DNA from: JAKFDI01 sp044508835
GTDB taxonomy: Bacteria; Pseudomonadota; Gammaproteobacteria; Burkholderiales; Burkholderiaceae_C
Direction: 5' to 3'
Assembly: GCA_044508835.1 (NCBI GenBank)
Contig: JBIQHD010000022.1
Span: 1-64,000, forward strand
DNA: 64,000 bases
Shown here: positions 1 to 12,950 of the stretch, one piece after another
Layout of the letters: the number at the start of each line of letters is the position of its first letter
Numbering within the stretch: the stretch's first letter is position 1
Program-made: the position numbers and the translations under genes
Notes under the pieces: model-generated
Seen by the model: only the letters and a program-made list of their open reading frames with translations
Told to the model about the DNA's origin: nothing
Databases searched by the model: none

Positions 1-2781
<2,781 letters not shown>

Positions 2782-2862
2782 TGCCCCCAGTCGCTGCGCT
2801 CCTGCCCCCGAGGGGCGCCGCCTGGCGGACCGGCGAAGCCGGATCCGCGGGCGTGGCTTGAT
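2782..2862. repeat. Palindromic repeat unit in the gltB-gltD gap (copy 1)
   Basis: The gap between gltB and gltD holds two hairpins. The first is GCCCC/GGGGC with a 3-base loop (2804-2816). The second is a longer imperfect palindrome at 2825-2846 (arms GCGGACCGGC and GCCGGATCCGC, loop gaa). The second hairpin and its flank, including a GCTTGAT motif at 2856-2862, recur in reverse orientation at 16989-17026 downstream of mlaB. This marks a dispersed intergenic repeat rather than a gene-specific regulatory site. It may act as an mRNA-stabilising or transcript-processing element between gltB and gltD; that role is inferred. Confidence 0.7.
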
Positions 2863-2926
2863 TCGGGCTTCGCTTCGTTCGCCCCGGGGCGGGCCGCAAG
2901 ATTGACAACGTCATCGAGATCGAACA

Positions 2927-4405
<1,479 letters not shown>

Positions 4406-4424
4406 CGCGCGAAACCGTTCACGC

Positions 4425-4448
4425 CGGGCCCCGGACGGGGCCCGTTTT
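4425..4448 (+). terminator. Intrinsic terminator after gltD
   Basis: Perfect 8-bp GC stem (CGGGCCCC / GGGGCCCG) with loop GGAC, followed directly by TTTT, 19 bases after the gltD stop. It separates the glutamate synthase transcript from the pilus operon. Confidence 0.85.
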
Positions 4449-4613
4449 CGTTGCCGCCCCGTCCGGCTGAGCCCGCGGCGGGCGGCGCTCCCCGCGGTGC
4501 GCTCGCGACACCGCGTGCCGCTCGTGCGCGTTCGGATGACCGCTCGTCAACGCGGCGCGCCCGCTCGCGCCGGATCGTGCGGTTGTCGGCAGAACACGGC
4601 TGGAGGGCGTTCC

Positions 4614-4619
4614 TAGAAT
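4614..4619 (+). promoter_or_regulatory. Possible -10 element upstream of pilE
   Basis: TAGAAT, 28 bases before the pilE ATG, giving a predicted leader of about 22 nt. No convincing -35 lies at 16-18 bp spacing. The rest of the 242-bp gltD-pilE gap, past the terminator, is GC-rich and shows nothing else recognisable. Confidence 0.35.
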
Positions 4620-4647
4620 CGCGCCACGCTCAGCCGGAGACCCTCTG

Positions 4648-5142
4648 ATGTCGTTGCACCGGAACCCCGCCGCGAAGACCCCGGCGTCCCTGGCCGCCTC
4701 CCGCGGCTTCACGCTCATCGAGCTGATGATCACCGTGGCGATCATCGCGATCCTCGCCGGCGTCGCCCTGCCGTCGTACGTCGACTACGTGCGCCGCGGG
4801 CAGATCCCCGAAGCGTTTGCCGGCCTGTCCGACTTCCGCGTCAAGATGGAGCAGTACTACCAGGACAACCGCAACTACGGCACCGCGAACTGCGTGGATG
4901 CGAACACGCCGTCCTGGGGAACGAACACGCCGACGCTCACCTACGCGGCGCAGGAGTACTTCACCTTCACCTGCGCGCTCACGGCCTCCGGGCAGGGCTA
5001 CACGCTCACGGCCACGGGCAGCGGCGGCCGGGCGACGGGGCATGCCTACACGCTCGACCACAACAACCAGCGTGCGACGACGTCCTTCAAGGGCACCACG
5101 TCGACGAAGTCGTGCTGGCTCGTGAAGGGCAGTGAATGTTGA
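4648..5142 (+). CDS. pilE: Type IV pilin PilE-family (minor) pilin
   Basis: A 164-residue prepilin with a class III signal: a short basic leader ending in SRG, then FTLIELMITVAIIAILAG, with Phe at +1 and Glu at +5 for prepilin peptidase and N-methylation. The hydrophobic alpha1 helix continues to YVDYVRRGQIPEA, typical of PilE/ComP-like minor pilins of betaproteobacteria. The C-terminal half carries cysteines in NCVDA, FTC, KSC and the terminal SEC, suggesting disulphide loops. It is the first gene of a pilus operon; its 3' end overlaps fimT by 7 bp. It could be a minor pilin rather than the major subunit, judging from its position beside fimT-pilVWXY1. Confidence 0.88.
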   Translation: MSLHRNPAAKTPASLAASRGFTLIELMITVAIIAILAGVALPSYVDYVRRGQIPEAFAGLSDFRVKMEQYYQDNRNYGTANCVDANTPSWGTNTPTLTYAAQEYFTFTCALTASGQGYTLTATGSGGRATGHAYTLDHNNQRATTSFKGTTSTKSCWLVKGSEC

Positions 5143-5759
5143 GCCGCCGCTGCGCGCGCGGCTTCACGCTCATCGAGGCGGTCGTCGTCATCGCCGTCAT
5201 CGGCCTGCTCGTCATGGCGGCGGGGCCGAGCATCAGCACCTGGATCCGGAACACGCAGATCCGGGGCGTCGCGTCGTCCATCCAGATGGGCCTGATGAAG
5301 GCCCGGAGCGAAGCCATCCGCCGCAACCAGCCGGTGCGCTTCTCGCTGGTCTCTCTCACCGACGCCCGGACGATGGACACCAGCTGCGCCCTGTCGAGCG
5401 CCTCCGCGTCCTGGGTGGTCAGCCGCAACGATCCTTCGTCGCACTGCGACTACGCGCCGTCGCTGACGCCCACCGATGCCGACGATCCGATGATCGTGGA
5501 GGCCGAGGCGGCCGGCACGGCGGCCGGCGCCGTCACGGTGGCCGCCCTGCAGAGCGACGACACGACGGCGGCGAACACCGTGACCTTCAACGGCTTCGGC
5601 CGGGTCGACGATGCGGCGACCGCCATCGCGCGCATCGACGTCGATCACACCACGCTCGGCAACGACTACCGCCGTCTCCGCGTCGTGATCGGCTCGGGGG
5701 GAACGATTCGCATGTGCGACGTCGGCGTCACGGCGTCCACCGACCCGCGAAAGTGCTGA
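5136..5759 (+). CDS. fimT: Type IV pilus minor pilin FimT/GspH family
   Basis: 207 residues with prepilin site ARG|FTLIEAVVVIAVIGLLV near the N-terminus (Glu at +5) and the GspH/FimT pseudopilin pattern (TWIRNTQIRGVASSIQMGL, then MKARSEAIRRNQPV). It is predicted to form part of the initiating tip complex of the type IV pilus in the inner membrane and periplasm. The cysteines near residues 89 and 108 and in MCDVG and RKC at the end probably form disulphides. The start ATG lies inside the last codons of pilE (7-bp overlap), indicating translational coupling. pilV follows after 5 bp. Confidence 0.88.
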   Translation: MLSRRCARGFTLIEAVVVIAVIGLLVMAAGPSISTWIRNTQIRGVASSIQMGLMKARSEAIRRNQPVRFSLVSLTDARTMDTSCALSSASASWVVSRNDPSSHCDYAPSLTPTDADDPMIVEAEAAGTAAGAVTVAALQSDDTTAANTVTFNGFGRVDDAATAIARIDVDHTTLGNDYRRLRVVIGSGGTIRMCDVGVTASTDPRKC

Positions 5760-5764
5760 CAGAG

Positions 5765-6202
5765 ATGCGCATGACACGCCCTTCCTTTCGCGGACGTGCC
5801 GACGGCCGGCGACGTGCCAGTCGCGGCTTCGTGCTGATCGAGGCCCTGGTGGCGATGCTGATCTTCGCCTTCGGCGTTCTCGGCATCGTCGGGCTGCAGG
5901 CCGCGATGACCAAGGCCCAGACCTCGTCGAAGTTCCGCGCCGACGCGGCCTTTCTCGCCCAGCAGCTCATCGGCACGATGTGGTCCGACACGCCGCACCT
6001 GACGAGCTACGCCACGGCCTCGTGCGCGTCGTACGCGCGCTGCGGCCAATGGGCCGACAAGGTGGCGGCCGCGCTGCCCGGCGGTACGGCGGCCATCACC
6101 GTCAACGGCGCCGACGTGCAGATCGCCGTCAGCTGGACGCCGCCGAACGAAGAGACCCACACCTACACCACGACCGCGGCGATTGCCGCCAACGCGCCAT
6201 GA
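5765..6202 (+). CDS. pilV: Type IV pilus minor pilin/modification protein PilV
   Basis: 145 residues beginning MRMTRPSF, with an extended basic leader, then prepilin site SRG|FVLIEALVAMLIFAFGV (Glu at +5), the form typical of PilV. The middle, QAAMTKAQTSSKFRADA and FLAQQLIGTMW, matches PilV family patterns. ATG 5765 was chosen because it follows the fimT stop closely; ATG 5771 is a possible alternative. A longer open frame extends upstream but overlaps fimT entirely and is not coding. The stop overlaps the pilW ATG (ATGA). Confidence 0.88.
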   Translation: MRMTRPSFRGRADGRRRASRGFVLIEALVAMLIFAFGVLGIVGLQAAMTKAQTSSKFRADAAFLAQQLIGTMWSDTPHLTSYATASCASYARCGQWADKVAAALPGGTAAITVNGADVQIAVSWTPPNEETHTYTTTAAIAANAP

Positions 6203-7314
6203 AGCCGCTCATTCCGAACCCGCCGGCGGGGCGCGGGCGCCGCGAGCGCGGCGTGACGCTGGTCGAGCTGATGGTCGGCCTGCTGATCGGGCTGCTGGCC
6301 GTGCTCATCATCACGCAGGTCTTTCTCGTCTCCGAAGGGCAGCGGCGCACCACGACGGGCGGCTCGGACGCGCAGGTCAACGGCGCGCTGTCGCTGCACA
6401 CCATCCAGCGCGACGTGCAGATGGCCGGCTATGGCCTGACCAGTTCGCCGGGCGTCCTCGGGTGTCCGATCAGCGTGAGCTTCGGCGGCTCGGCCCCGGC
6501 CGGGTTCCCGACCGTCCTGGCGCCGGTGGTCATCACGCCGGAGGCCTCGCGGCCGTCCGGCAGCATCGGCGACGCGATTCGCGTGCTCGCCAGTTCCAAG
6601 GCCTCGTACTCCGTTCCCACGCGGATCGTGCCGCCGGCGTATGCGGTCGGCGGGGTCGAATTCCCCGTCACCTCGGCGCTTGGCGTCCAAGCGAACGACC
6701 TCGCGCTGGTGGCGTCGAACGCGTCCGATCCGTGCTGGGTGTTCCAGGTCTCGTCCGCCCCGACGGCGGCCTCGATCCCGCGTGCCGACAACCAATGGAA
6801 CGCCACCGGCATGCCCGACCGGGCGTACGGCGACGGCAGCGTGCTCGTGAATCTCGGCCGGCTGGTCGACAACCAGTACGAGGTCAACGCGACGAATGCG
6901 CTCCAGATGTCCAGCTTCGACGTGGCGGCGCCTGCCACGCGCATCGTCCGGAACATCCAGTCCGGCATCGTCAACATGCGCGCCTACTACGGCAAGGACA
7001 CCGACGGCGACGGCGTCGTCGACGCCTTCAACGCGACCACGCCGGCCACGAATGCCGAGTGGATCCAGGTGCTGGCGGTCCGCGTCGTGCTCGTGGCGCG
7101 AAGCGAGCAATACGAGAAGGAGCCGGTCACCTTCGCCGCGCCCTCCGTGGACATGGGGACCACCCCGCCCACGACCGGCGCCGTGACATGCGGTTCGAGC
7201 GAGTGCATCACCCTCGACGTGAGCCATCTCGGCACGGGAACCGAGTGGCAGCACTACCGCTACAAGACCTTCGACACGGTGATTCCCCTGCGCAACATGC
7301 TCTGGGGTTCCTGA
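6199..7314 (+). CDS. pilW: Type IV pilus minor pilin PilW
   Basis: 371 residues with prepilin motif ERG|VTLVELMVGLLIGLLA (Glu at +5; Val rather than Phe at +1) and the PilW segment ITQVFLVSEGQRRTTTGGSD, then IQRDVQMAGYGL. The long C-terminal domain contains CxxxC-type pairs (DPCWVF, CGSSEC) and AEWIQVLAVRVVLVARS, typical of PilW. The protein is expected in the minor-pilin tip complex. The gene overlaps pilV by 4 bp and is followed by pilX after 16 bp. Confidence 0.9.
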   Translation: MKPLIPNPPAGRGRRERGVTLVELMVGLLIGLLAVLIITQVFLVSEGQRRTTTGGSDAQVNGALSLHTIQRDVQMAGYGLTSSPGVLGCPISVSFGGSAPAGFPTVLAPVVITPEASRPSGSIGDAIRVLASSKASYSVPTRIVPPAYAVGGVEFPVTSALGVQANDLALVASNASDPCWVFQVSSAPTAASIPRADNQWNATGMPDRAYGDGSVLVNLGRLVDNQYEVNATNALQMSSFDVAAPATRIVRNIQSGIVNMRAYYGKDTDGDGVVDAFNATTPATNAEWIQVLAVRVVLVARSEQYEKEPVTFAAPSVDMGTTPPTTGAVTCGSSECITLDVSHLGTGTEWQHYRYKTFDTVIPLRNMLWGS

Positions 7315-7330
7315 GCAGACGGACAAAGCC

Positions 7331-8002
7331 ATGAAGACACGCCGCATGACACACGATGGCCGCACTGCCGCACAGCGCGGCGTCTCGCTGATCTTTGCGC
7401 TGCTCACGCTCGCCGTCATGTCGCTGGCGGCCGTGATACTGGTGCGCTCGGTCGACACCGGCGCTCAGGTGCTCGGCAACCTCGGCTTCAAGCAGGACGC
7501 CACGGCCGCGAGCGACCGTGCGACCGAAGCCGCCATCGCCTGGCTGCAGACCAACGGCGGCGCCACGCTCGACGGGAACGTCACGACCGCCGGCTACTAC
7601 GCCACCTCGCTCGACAACCTCGACCCGACGGGGCGCGCCACCTCGGCGACCAACAAGCTCGCCGTCGTCAACTGGGGCGAATCCGACAGTTGCAACTGCG
7701 TTTCCGCCGGCACCTGCGACTCATGCACCGTGCTGCCCTCGTCCGAGATCACCTACGGCGGCAACCGCTCGCGCTACCTCATCTCGCGCATCTGCCAGAA
7801 GGCCGAACCCGTGAGCGCCACCAACGTGTGCGCCCGGCCGGCCGCGGCATCGACGTCCGATGCCGCCTCCCGAGGCGAAGTGCGGGCAGGGACCGAGCTG
7901 CGCCCGACGAAGCTCGTGAGCAACCCGTACTACCGGATCATCGTTCGCACCGTCGGCGGCCGGAACGCCGTCAGCTTCACCGAGACGATCGTTCACCTCT
8001 GA
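7331..8002 (+). CDS. pilX: Type IV pilus assembly protein PilX
   Basis: 223 residues. The N-terminal QRGVSLIFALLTLAVMSLAAVILVRS is the PilX_N type. It has no Glu at +5, as is usual for PilX/GspK-like tip pilins. It continues with DTGAQVLGNLGFKQDAT and ATEAAIAWLQ, a standard PilX sequence. Several cysteines lie mid-protein (CNCVSAGTCDSC), likely structural disulphides. It lies between pilW and pilY1 in the conserved order and probably caps the pilus together with PilVWY1. Confidence 0.88.
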   Translation: MKTRRMTHDGRTAAQRGVSLIFALLTLAVMSLAAVILVRSVDTGAQVLGNLGFKQDATAASDRATEAAIAWLQTNGGATLDGNVTTAGYYATSLDNLDPTGRATSATNKLAVVNWGESDSCNCVSAGTCDSCTVLPSSEITYGGNRSRYLISRICQKAEPVSATNVCARPAAASTSDAASRGEVRAGTELRPTKLVSNPYYRIIVRTVGGRNAVSFTETIVHL

Positions 8003-8033
8003 ACGGCGACCTCGTGGCAGGGGGGAAAAGCAA

Positions 8034-11000
8034 ATGAAGCAGCAACCAGGCTTGCGCGCGGCGCGGGCGGTACTTCGGGCCAGCCTGTGGGCCGGCCTGC
8101 TCGCGGCCGCGGGCGTGGCCCGCCCGGCGGCGACGGACATCGCATCGGTCCCGCTGTCCTCGGCCGCGCCGAGCGCCGTGAAGCCGAACCTGATGTTCGT
8201 CTTCGACGATTCCGGCTCGATGAACTGGAGCTATGCGCCGGACGATCTCGGCACCTCCACCGGCACGCCGGACAGGCCGCGCACCAACTGGTACGGCTAC
8301 CGCGCGTCGCAATGCAACGGCCTCGCCTACGACCCGCAGACGACCTACACGCTGCCCGTCGACTCGACGGGTGCCGATCTCCCCGCGGGCACGTTCACCT
8401 TTCCCTCCCCCGCCAGCCTGGACAACATCCGCACGATCACTTCCTCCACGCCGACCGTCGCCACCGGCTCGATCACCGTGACCTTGAACTCGGGGAGCTC
8501 GGGCAGCTATTCGGTCGGCGATACCGTGACGCTCTACAGCGACACCGATCGCACGAAGCTGATGGTCGGGACGGTCACCGGCTGGAACAGCTCGACGGAC
8601 AAGCTCACGGTGAACGTGTACGCCGTCGCCGGCAGCGGTTCCCTGACCTCGCCCCGCATCGGAGACGGCGACAACCGCGCCCACTACTACACCTATTCCG
8701 GCAGCCAGCCGCGGCTGGGCTATGTCTACACCAGCAGCGGCGTCACCGACAACGACTTCTTCCTGGAGTGCAAGAGCACCATCGGCTCGACGCCCGGAAG
8801 CTCGGTCTTCACGCGGGTGGACGTCACGCCGTCCATGTCCGACATCCAGAACTACCGCAACTGGTACACCTACTACCGCCTGCGCTACCAGATGATGAAC
8901 GCGGCCACGAGCCTGGCGTTCAAGCGGATCGACGACAAGTACCGCGTCGGGTTCAGCACGATCAACGAGTCCGGCATCAGCGGAAGCCGGTTCCTCGACG
9001 TGGCCGACTTCGACCCGACACACAAGGCTGCCTTCTACACGGCGCTGTTCAACGCCACGCCGAACGGATCGACGCCGCTGCGCACGGCGCTGGCCAAGGC
9101 CGGCCGCTACTACGCCAAGAAGGCCACGTCGAACCAGTCCTACGACCCCGTCCAGTACTCCTGCCAGAAGAACTTCACCATCCTCTCGACGGACGGCTAC
9201 TGGAACGGGAGCGACAAGGGCAAGGACCTGGCCGGCAATGCCGTCGGGCAGCGCGATGGCGCGGCGCCGGCGCCCATGTGGGACGGTGCCGCGCAGCAGT
9301 GGACCGTCACCACACCCATGGAGCGGACCTACCACTGGTTCCGCACGCGCACGCGCAACGCGACCGCGACCAAGTCGTACGTCGAGTACCGGACCACCAC
9401 GACCGGCTGTTCCGGCGGCCGAGCCAAGATCCAGAAGAGAACCCGCACCTCGACCCGTACGGAACGGCAGACGGAGACCTCGTACTGGGCGCGGGTGCGG
9501 ACTTTCGACCTCGTGGTTCCGTACACCGACGGCGTGGCGGGCACGGCGCAGGAGAAGAACGCCAGCAACGGCTCGTACGTGGAAGAGGGCACGCGCCAGG
9601 AGAGCGCCTATGTGCCCGTGGGGAACTGGGGCAACTGGAGCAGCCCTTCGTGGTCGGACGACGTCGCCTGCGCCGTCAACCCGCAGCAGCCGTCCGACAC
9701 CGCGGAAGTGATCGGGCCGCTGGCGTCGCCCGGCAACTGGTCCGGCTATTCGGGCTATCAGGCCGCGAACCCCGCAGCGGACGCGGACGTCGCGACTGGC
9801 CCGGCGGTCACCAGCGCGACCACGACCACCGGCGGTGCGACCGACTCGCTGGCCGACGTGGCCATGTACTACTACGAGACCGACCTGCGCACTGCGGCGC
9901 TCGGCAACTGCGAGGGCGGGCTGGGCGCGGGCACCGACGTCTGCACGAACAACGTGTCGCCGAAGGACACCGACATCGCCAGCCATCAGCACATGACGAC
10001 GTTCACGCTCGGCTTCGGCATCAGCGGCACGCTGCAGCCGGGCGACTTCGCCGCCATCCAGCAAGGCAGCAAGCACTGGCCGGTTCCCGGCGACGGCAAG
10101 GGCGCGGAGAACGTCGACGACCTGTGGCATGCCGCGGTGAACGGCCGCGGCAGCTACTTCAGCGCCAGCGATCCGCTCTCCCTCGCGACCAGCCTGAACA
10201 GCGCGCTGCAGTCGATCGACGCCAAGACCGGCTCGGCCTCGGGTGCCGCTGCCAGCACGCTGCAGCCGGTGCAGGGCGACAACACGCTGTTCGTGGCGCA
10301 GTACACCACCGTGAAGTGGACCGGCGACCTCCTGGCCAAGACCATCGATCCGATCACGGGCGTGGTCTCGACGGCCAACACCTGGAGCGCCGCCCAGCGG
10401 CTCGATGCGATGGTGGCGGCCAACACCGCGCGCAACATCTACTACTTCAAGAAGAATGCCGGCGCCAACACCGGCGTCTTGCGGTCGTTCACCTACGGCA
10501 ACCTCACGGCCGACGGCCTGAACGGCAACTTCGACGGCGCGTGCAGCAAGTCGCCGGCGCTCACGCAATGCGCGACCACCGGCTACGACACGACGACGGC
10601 CAACGCCGGCGCCACTCTCGTGAGCTACCTGCGGGGAGGGACGCATGCCGTCTACCGCGCCCGCGACCGGCTGCTTGGCGACGTGATCGGCGGCGCGCCC
10701 GTCTACCTCGGCAAGGCGCCGTTCAAGTACACCGAGAACAGCTATTCCACCTTCGCGACGGCGCAGGCCAGCCGCAGCGGCACGGTGTACCTGGCCGCGA
10801 ACGACGGCATGCTCCATGCCATCAATGCCACGACCGGCGACGAGCGCTGGGCCTACATCCCTTCGATGGTGCTGCCCCGGCTCTACAAGCTGGCCGATGC
10901 CGACTATGCGAACCGTCACGAGTACTTCGTCGATGGTGCGCCGGTGATCGGCGACATCTTCGTGGCCGGCTCGCCCGGCGCGTGGAAATCCATCCTCGTC

Positions 11001-12134
11001 GGCGGCCTGGGCGGCGGCGGGCGCGGCTACTACGCGCTCGACATCACCGACCCCGCGAATCCGGTGGCGCTGTGGGAGTTCACGGACGACGACCTGGGCT
11101 ACAGCTTCGGCAACCCGGTCATCACCAAGCGTGCCGACGGCACGTGGGTGGTGGTGTTCGCCTCCGGCTACAACAACGTCTCGCCGGGCGACGGCAACGG
11201 GCACCTCTTCGTCCTGGACGCCAACACCGGGGCGCAGATCGCCAAGATCAGCACCTACACCGCGAGCTCGGTCGCGGCGGGCTCCACGACCACGCCGAGC
11301 GGCTTGGCCAAGATCAATGCCTGGGTCGACTCCGAGGTCGACAACACCGCCAAGCGCTTCTACGGCGGCGACGTGCTCGGCAACCTGTGGCGCTTCGACA
11401 TCGACGGCGTGGTGGCTCCCAACAACGCCGCCTTGCGTCTGGCCTACATGACGGTGTCGAACACGCCGCAGCCGATCACCACGCAGCCGGCCCTCGCGGA
11501 GCTGAACTACAAGGGCAGCAAGTACCCGGTCGTGTACGTCAGCACCGGCAAGTACCTGGGCGCCTCGGACCTGAGCAATACCGACCAGCAGACGGTGTAT
11601 GCGCTGAAAGACCCCCTCACCAACACCGGTCTGGGCGACGTGCATGCCAGCAACGACATCGTGGCGCAGACCCTCACGGCTTCCACCGTCGATGGGCAGG
11701 CGGTGAACAAGATCACCAGCCACGCGGTGGATTGGTCCACGAAGGACGGCTGGCGTGTCGACCTGCTCGCCGCAGGCGAGCGCGTCAACGTCGACACGCA
11801 GATCATCTTCAACACGTTGACGGTGGCGACCAACATTCCGAGCGCCGATGCGTGCACGGTCGGCGGAAGTTCCTATCTGTACCGCTTCGACATCGGCACC
11901 GGCTCGAACCCGTCGTCGATCGGCAGCAACGTGGCCGGCACGTTCCGCGGCAACACCATGATCGTCGGCCTGAGCTTCGTCCAGCTGCAGAAGAGCGGCG
12001 GTGCGGCGGGATCGGGCGACACGCAGACGATTCTCGTGGACAACCAGGGCGACGTGAGCACCGTCAAGGTGCCCGAGCCGGGCGGTTCGACAGGCTCGGT
12101 GCGCCGGACGTCCTGGCGCGAGCTGATCGACTGA
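8034..12134 (+). CDS. pilY1: Type IV pilus tip adhesin/biogenesis factor PilY1
   Basis: A 1366-residue secreted protein. It has an N-terminal signal peptide (about 1-34), then a von Willebrand A-like domain with MIDAS motif FDDSGSMNW (D58, S60, S62). The C-terminal third is the PilC/PilY1 beta-propeller, with HEYFVDGAPVIGDIF near residue 960, GGLGGGGRGYYALDITDP near 985 and FYGGDVLGNLWRFDI near 1110. The DxDxDG calcium loop that often precedes that last motif is not obvious; VDSEVDNTAKR stands in its place. Residues about 420-597 form an unusually long Thr/Arg/Trp-rich insertion between the DGYWN and SLADVAMYYYETD motifs. A good ribosome site (gcaggggggaaaagcaa) precedes ATG 8034. It follows pilX and precedes a TonB-like gene by 9 bp. 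Confidence 0.93.
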   Translation: MKQQPGLRAARAVLRASLWAGLLAAAGVARPAATDIASVPLSSAAPSAVKPNLMFVFDDSGSMNWSYAPDDLGTSTGTPDRPRTNWYGYRASQCNGLAYDPQTTYTLPVDSTGADLPAGTFTFPSPASLDNIRTITSSTPTVATGSITVTLNSGSSGSYSVGDTVTLYSDTDRTKLMVGTVTGWNSSTDKLTVNVYAVAGSGSLTSPRIGDGDNRAHYYTYSGSQPRLGYVYTSSGVTDNDFFLECKSTIGSTPGSSVFTRVDVTPSMSDIQNYRNWYTYYRLRYQMMNAATSLAFKRIDDKYRVGFSTINESGISGSRFLDVADFDPTHKAAFYTALFNATPNGSTPLRTALAKAGRYYAKKATSNQSYDPVQYSCQKNFTILSTDGYWNGSDKGKDLAGNAVGQRDGAAPAPMWDGAAQQWTVTTPMERTYHWFRTRTRNATATKSYVEYRTTTTGCSGGRAKIQKRTRTSTRTERQTETSYWARVRTFDLVVPYTDGVAGTAQEKNASNGSYVEEGTRQESAYVPVGNWGNWSSPSWSDDVACAVNPQQPSDTAEVIGPLASPGNWSGYSGYQAANPAADADVATGPAVTSATTTTGGATDSLADVAMYYYETDLRTAALGNCEGGLGAGTDVCTNNVSPKDTDIASHQHMTTFTLGFGISGTLQPGDFAAIQQGSKHWPVPGDGKGAENVDDLWHAAVNGRGSYFSASDPLSLATSLNSALQSIDAKTGSASGAAASTLQPVQGDNTLFVAQYTTVKWTGDLLAKTIDPITGVVSTANTWSAAQRLDAMVAANTARNIYYFKKNAGANTGVLRSFTYGNLTADGLNGNFDGACSKSPALTQCATTGYDTTTANAGATLVSYLRGGTHAVYRARDRLLGDVIGGAPVYLGKAPFKYTENSYSTFATAQASRSGTVYLAANDGMLHAINATTGDERWAYIPSMVLPRLYKLADADYANRHEYFVDGAPVIGDIFVAGSPGAWKSILVGGLGGGGRGYYALDITDPANPVALWEFTDDDLGYSFGNPVITKRADGTWVVVFASGYNNVSPGDGNGHLFVLDANTGAQIAKISTYTASSVAAGSTTTPSGLAKINAWVDSEVDNTAKRFYGGDVLGNLWRFDIDGVVAPNNAALRLAYMTVSNTPQPITTQPALAELNYKGSKYPVVYVSTGKYLGASDLSNTDQQTVYALKDPLTNTGLGDVHASNDIVAQTLTASTVDGQAVNKITSHAVDWSTKDGWRVDLLAAGERVNVDTQIIFNTLTVATNIPSADACTVGGSSYLYRFDIGTGSNPSSIGSNVAGTFRGNTMIVGLSFVQLQKSGGAAGSGDTQTILVDNQGDVSTVKVPEPGGSTGSVRRTSWRELID

Positions 12135-12143
12135 CACCGCGCG

Positions 12144-12830
12144 GTGCCCCGGGCCGGGCCGTCTGCCGGCAGCCTTGCGACGCCCGGGCTTCGTGGGGTG
12201 CGCCGCCGGCTTTGGCCGTTCGTGACCGCGGCGCTCGCGCTGCACGCGGCGGCGCTGCTCGCGACGGCGCCGTCCCGGGAGGGCCGGCCGATGGCAGGTC
12301 CGGGCGGCACCGCGCTGCAGGTGCGGATCGTCGATGCCGCGCCTCCCCGTCCGGCCGGGTCGACTGTTGATCCGGCCAGGGCCGCCGGAGATCCGATCGG
12401 CACCGCGGGCGCGCTGCCGGCGACGCGGGCCCCGTCCGGGCCGGGAACGCCCGGCAGCGCCGCCGGGCGGCCGGATGGCACGGCAACCCCATGGCCTGCC
12501 GGGGAGGCGGGCTATCTGCCACGGTCCGCGCTGACGGTCGCGCCCACGCCGGTCACCGACGTCGTGGTCGAGCATCCGCTGGCGGAAGGACAGCGCCGGC
12601 ACTATGCCGGGGTGCTGTCGCTGTTCATCGACGAAACCGGTCGCGTGGTGCGGATCCGCGCCGAGGGCGAGCCTTTGCCGGAGGCCCTGGACCACGCGGC
12701 CCGCGAGGCGTTCGGGCGGGCGCGCTTCCACCCCGGCGAGGTCGACGGGCGCAAGGTCCGCTCCCGCATCCGCATCGAGGTGACGTTCGACGAAAGGCCG
12801 GGCGGGCAGCCGGCCGCCCCCGAGCAGTAG
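12144..12830 (+). CDS. TonB C-terminal domain protein
   Basis: 228 residues from a GTG start, 9 bp after pilY1. A single N-terminal membrane segment (LWPFVTAALALHAAALLAT, about 23-41) is followed by a Pro/Ala/Gly-rich linker. A C-terminal TonB-like fold (about 150-217) contains AGVLSLFIDETGRVVRI, EALDHAAREAFGRARFHPG and VRSRIRIEVTFDE. The layout is that of an energy transducer, but no exbB or exbD is nearby and the protein is short. Its location suggests it was recruited to the pilus operon or simply rides on its transcript. The start is uncertain because the region is GC-rich. Confidence 0.65.
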   Translation: MPRAGPSAGSLATPGLRGVRRRLWPFVTAALALHAAALLATAPSREGRPMAGPGGTALQVRIVDAAPPRPAGSTVDPARAAGDPIGTAGALPATRAPSGPGTPGSAAGRPDGTATPWPAGEAGYLPRSALTVAPTPVTDVVVEHPLAEGQRRHYAGVLSLFIDETGRVVRIRAEGEPLPEALDHAAREAFGRARFHPGEVDGRKVRSRIRIEVTFDERPGGQPAAPEQ

Positions 12831-12950
12831 CCGCAGCGCGATGGCGGCGCTGCATGCGAAAATCCGCCGCTTGCTAGAAACAACCCATCCGGCAGATGCC
12901 GCGCCCGTGGCCGATCGACCCGGGCCGCACGGTGCGCGCGGCCAGTCCCA

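Noticed and set aside
2902..2907. A perfect TTGACA just upstream of gltD
   Set aside because: A -10 at 17-bp spacing would fall on the gltD start codon and no TATAAT-like sequence is there; not a usable promoter for a full-length gltD.
12060..12134. Fragment of the CGACAGGCTC-type dispersed repeat at the pilY1 3' end
   Set aside because: Only about 12 bases resemble it and they are in frame as ordinary C-terminal codons; too short to claim.
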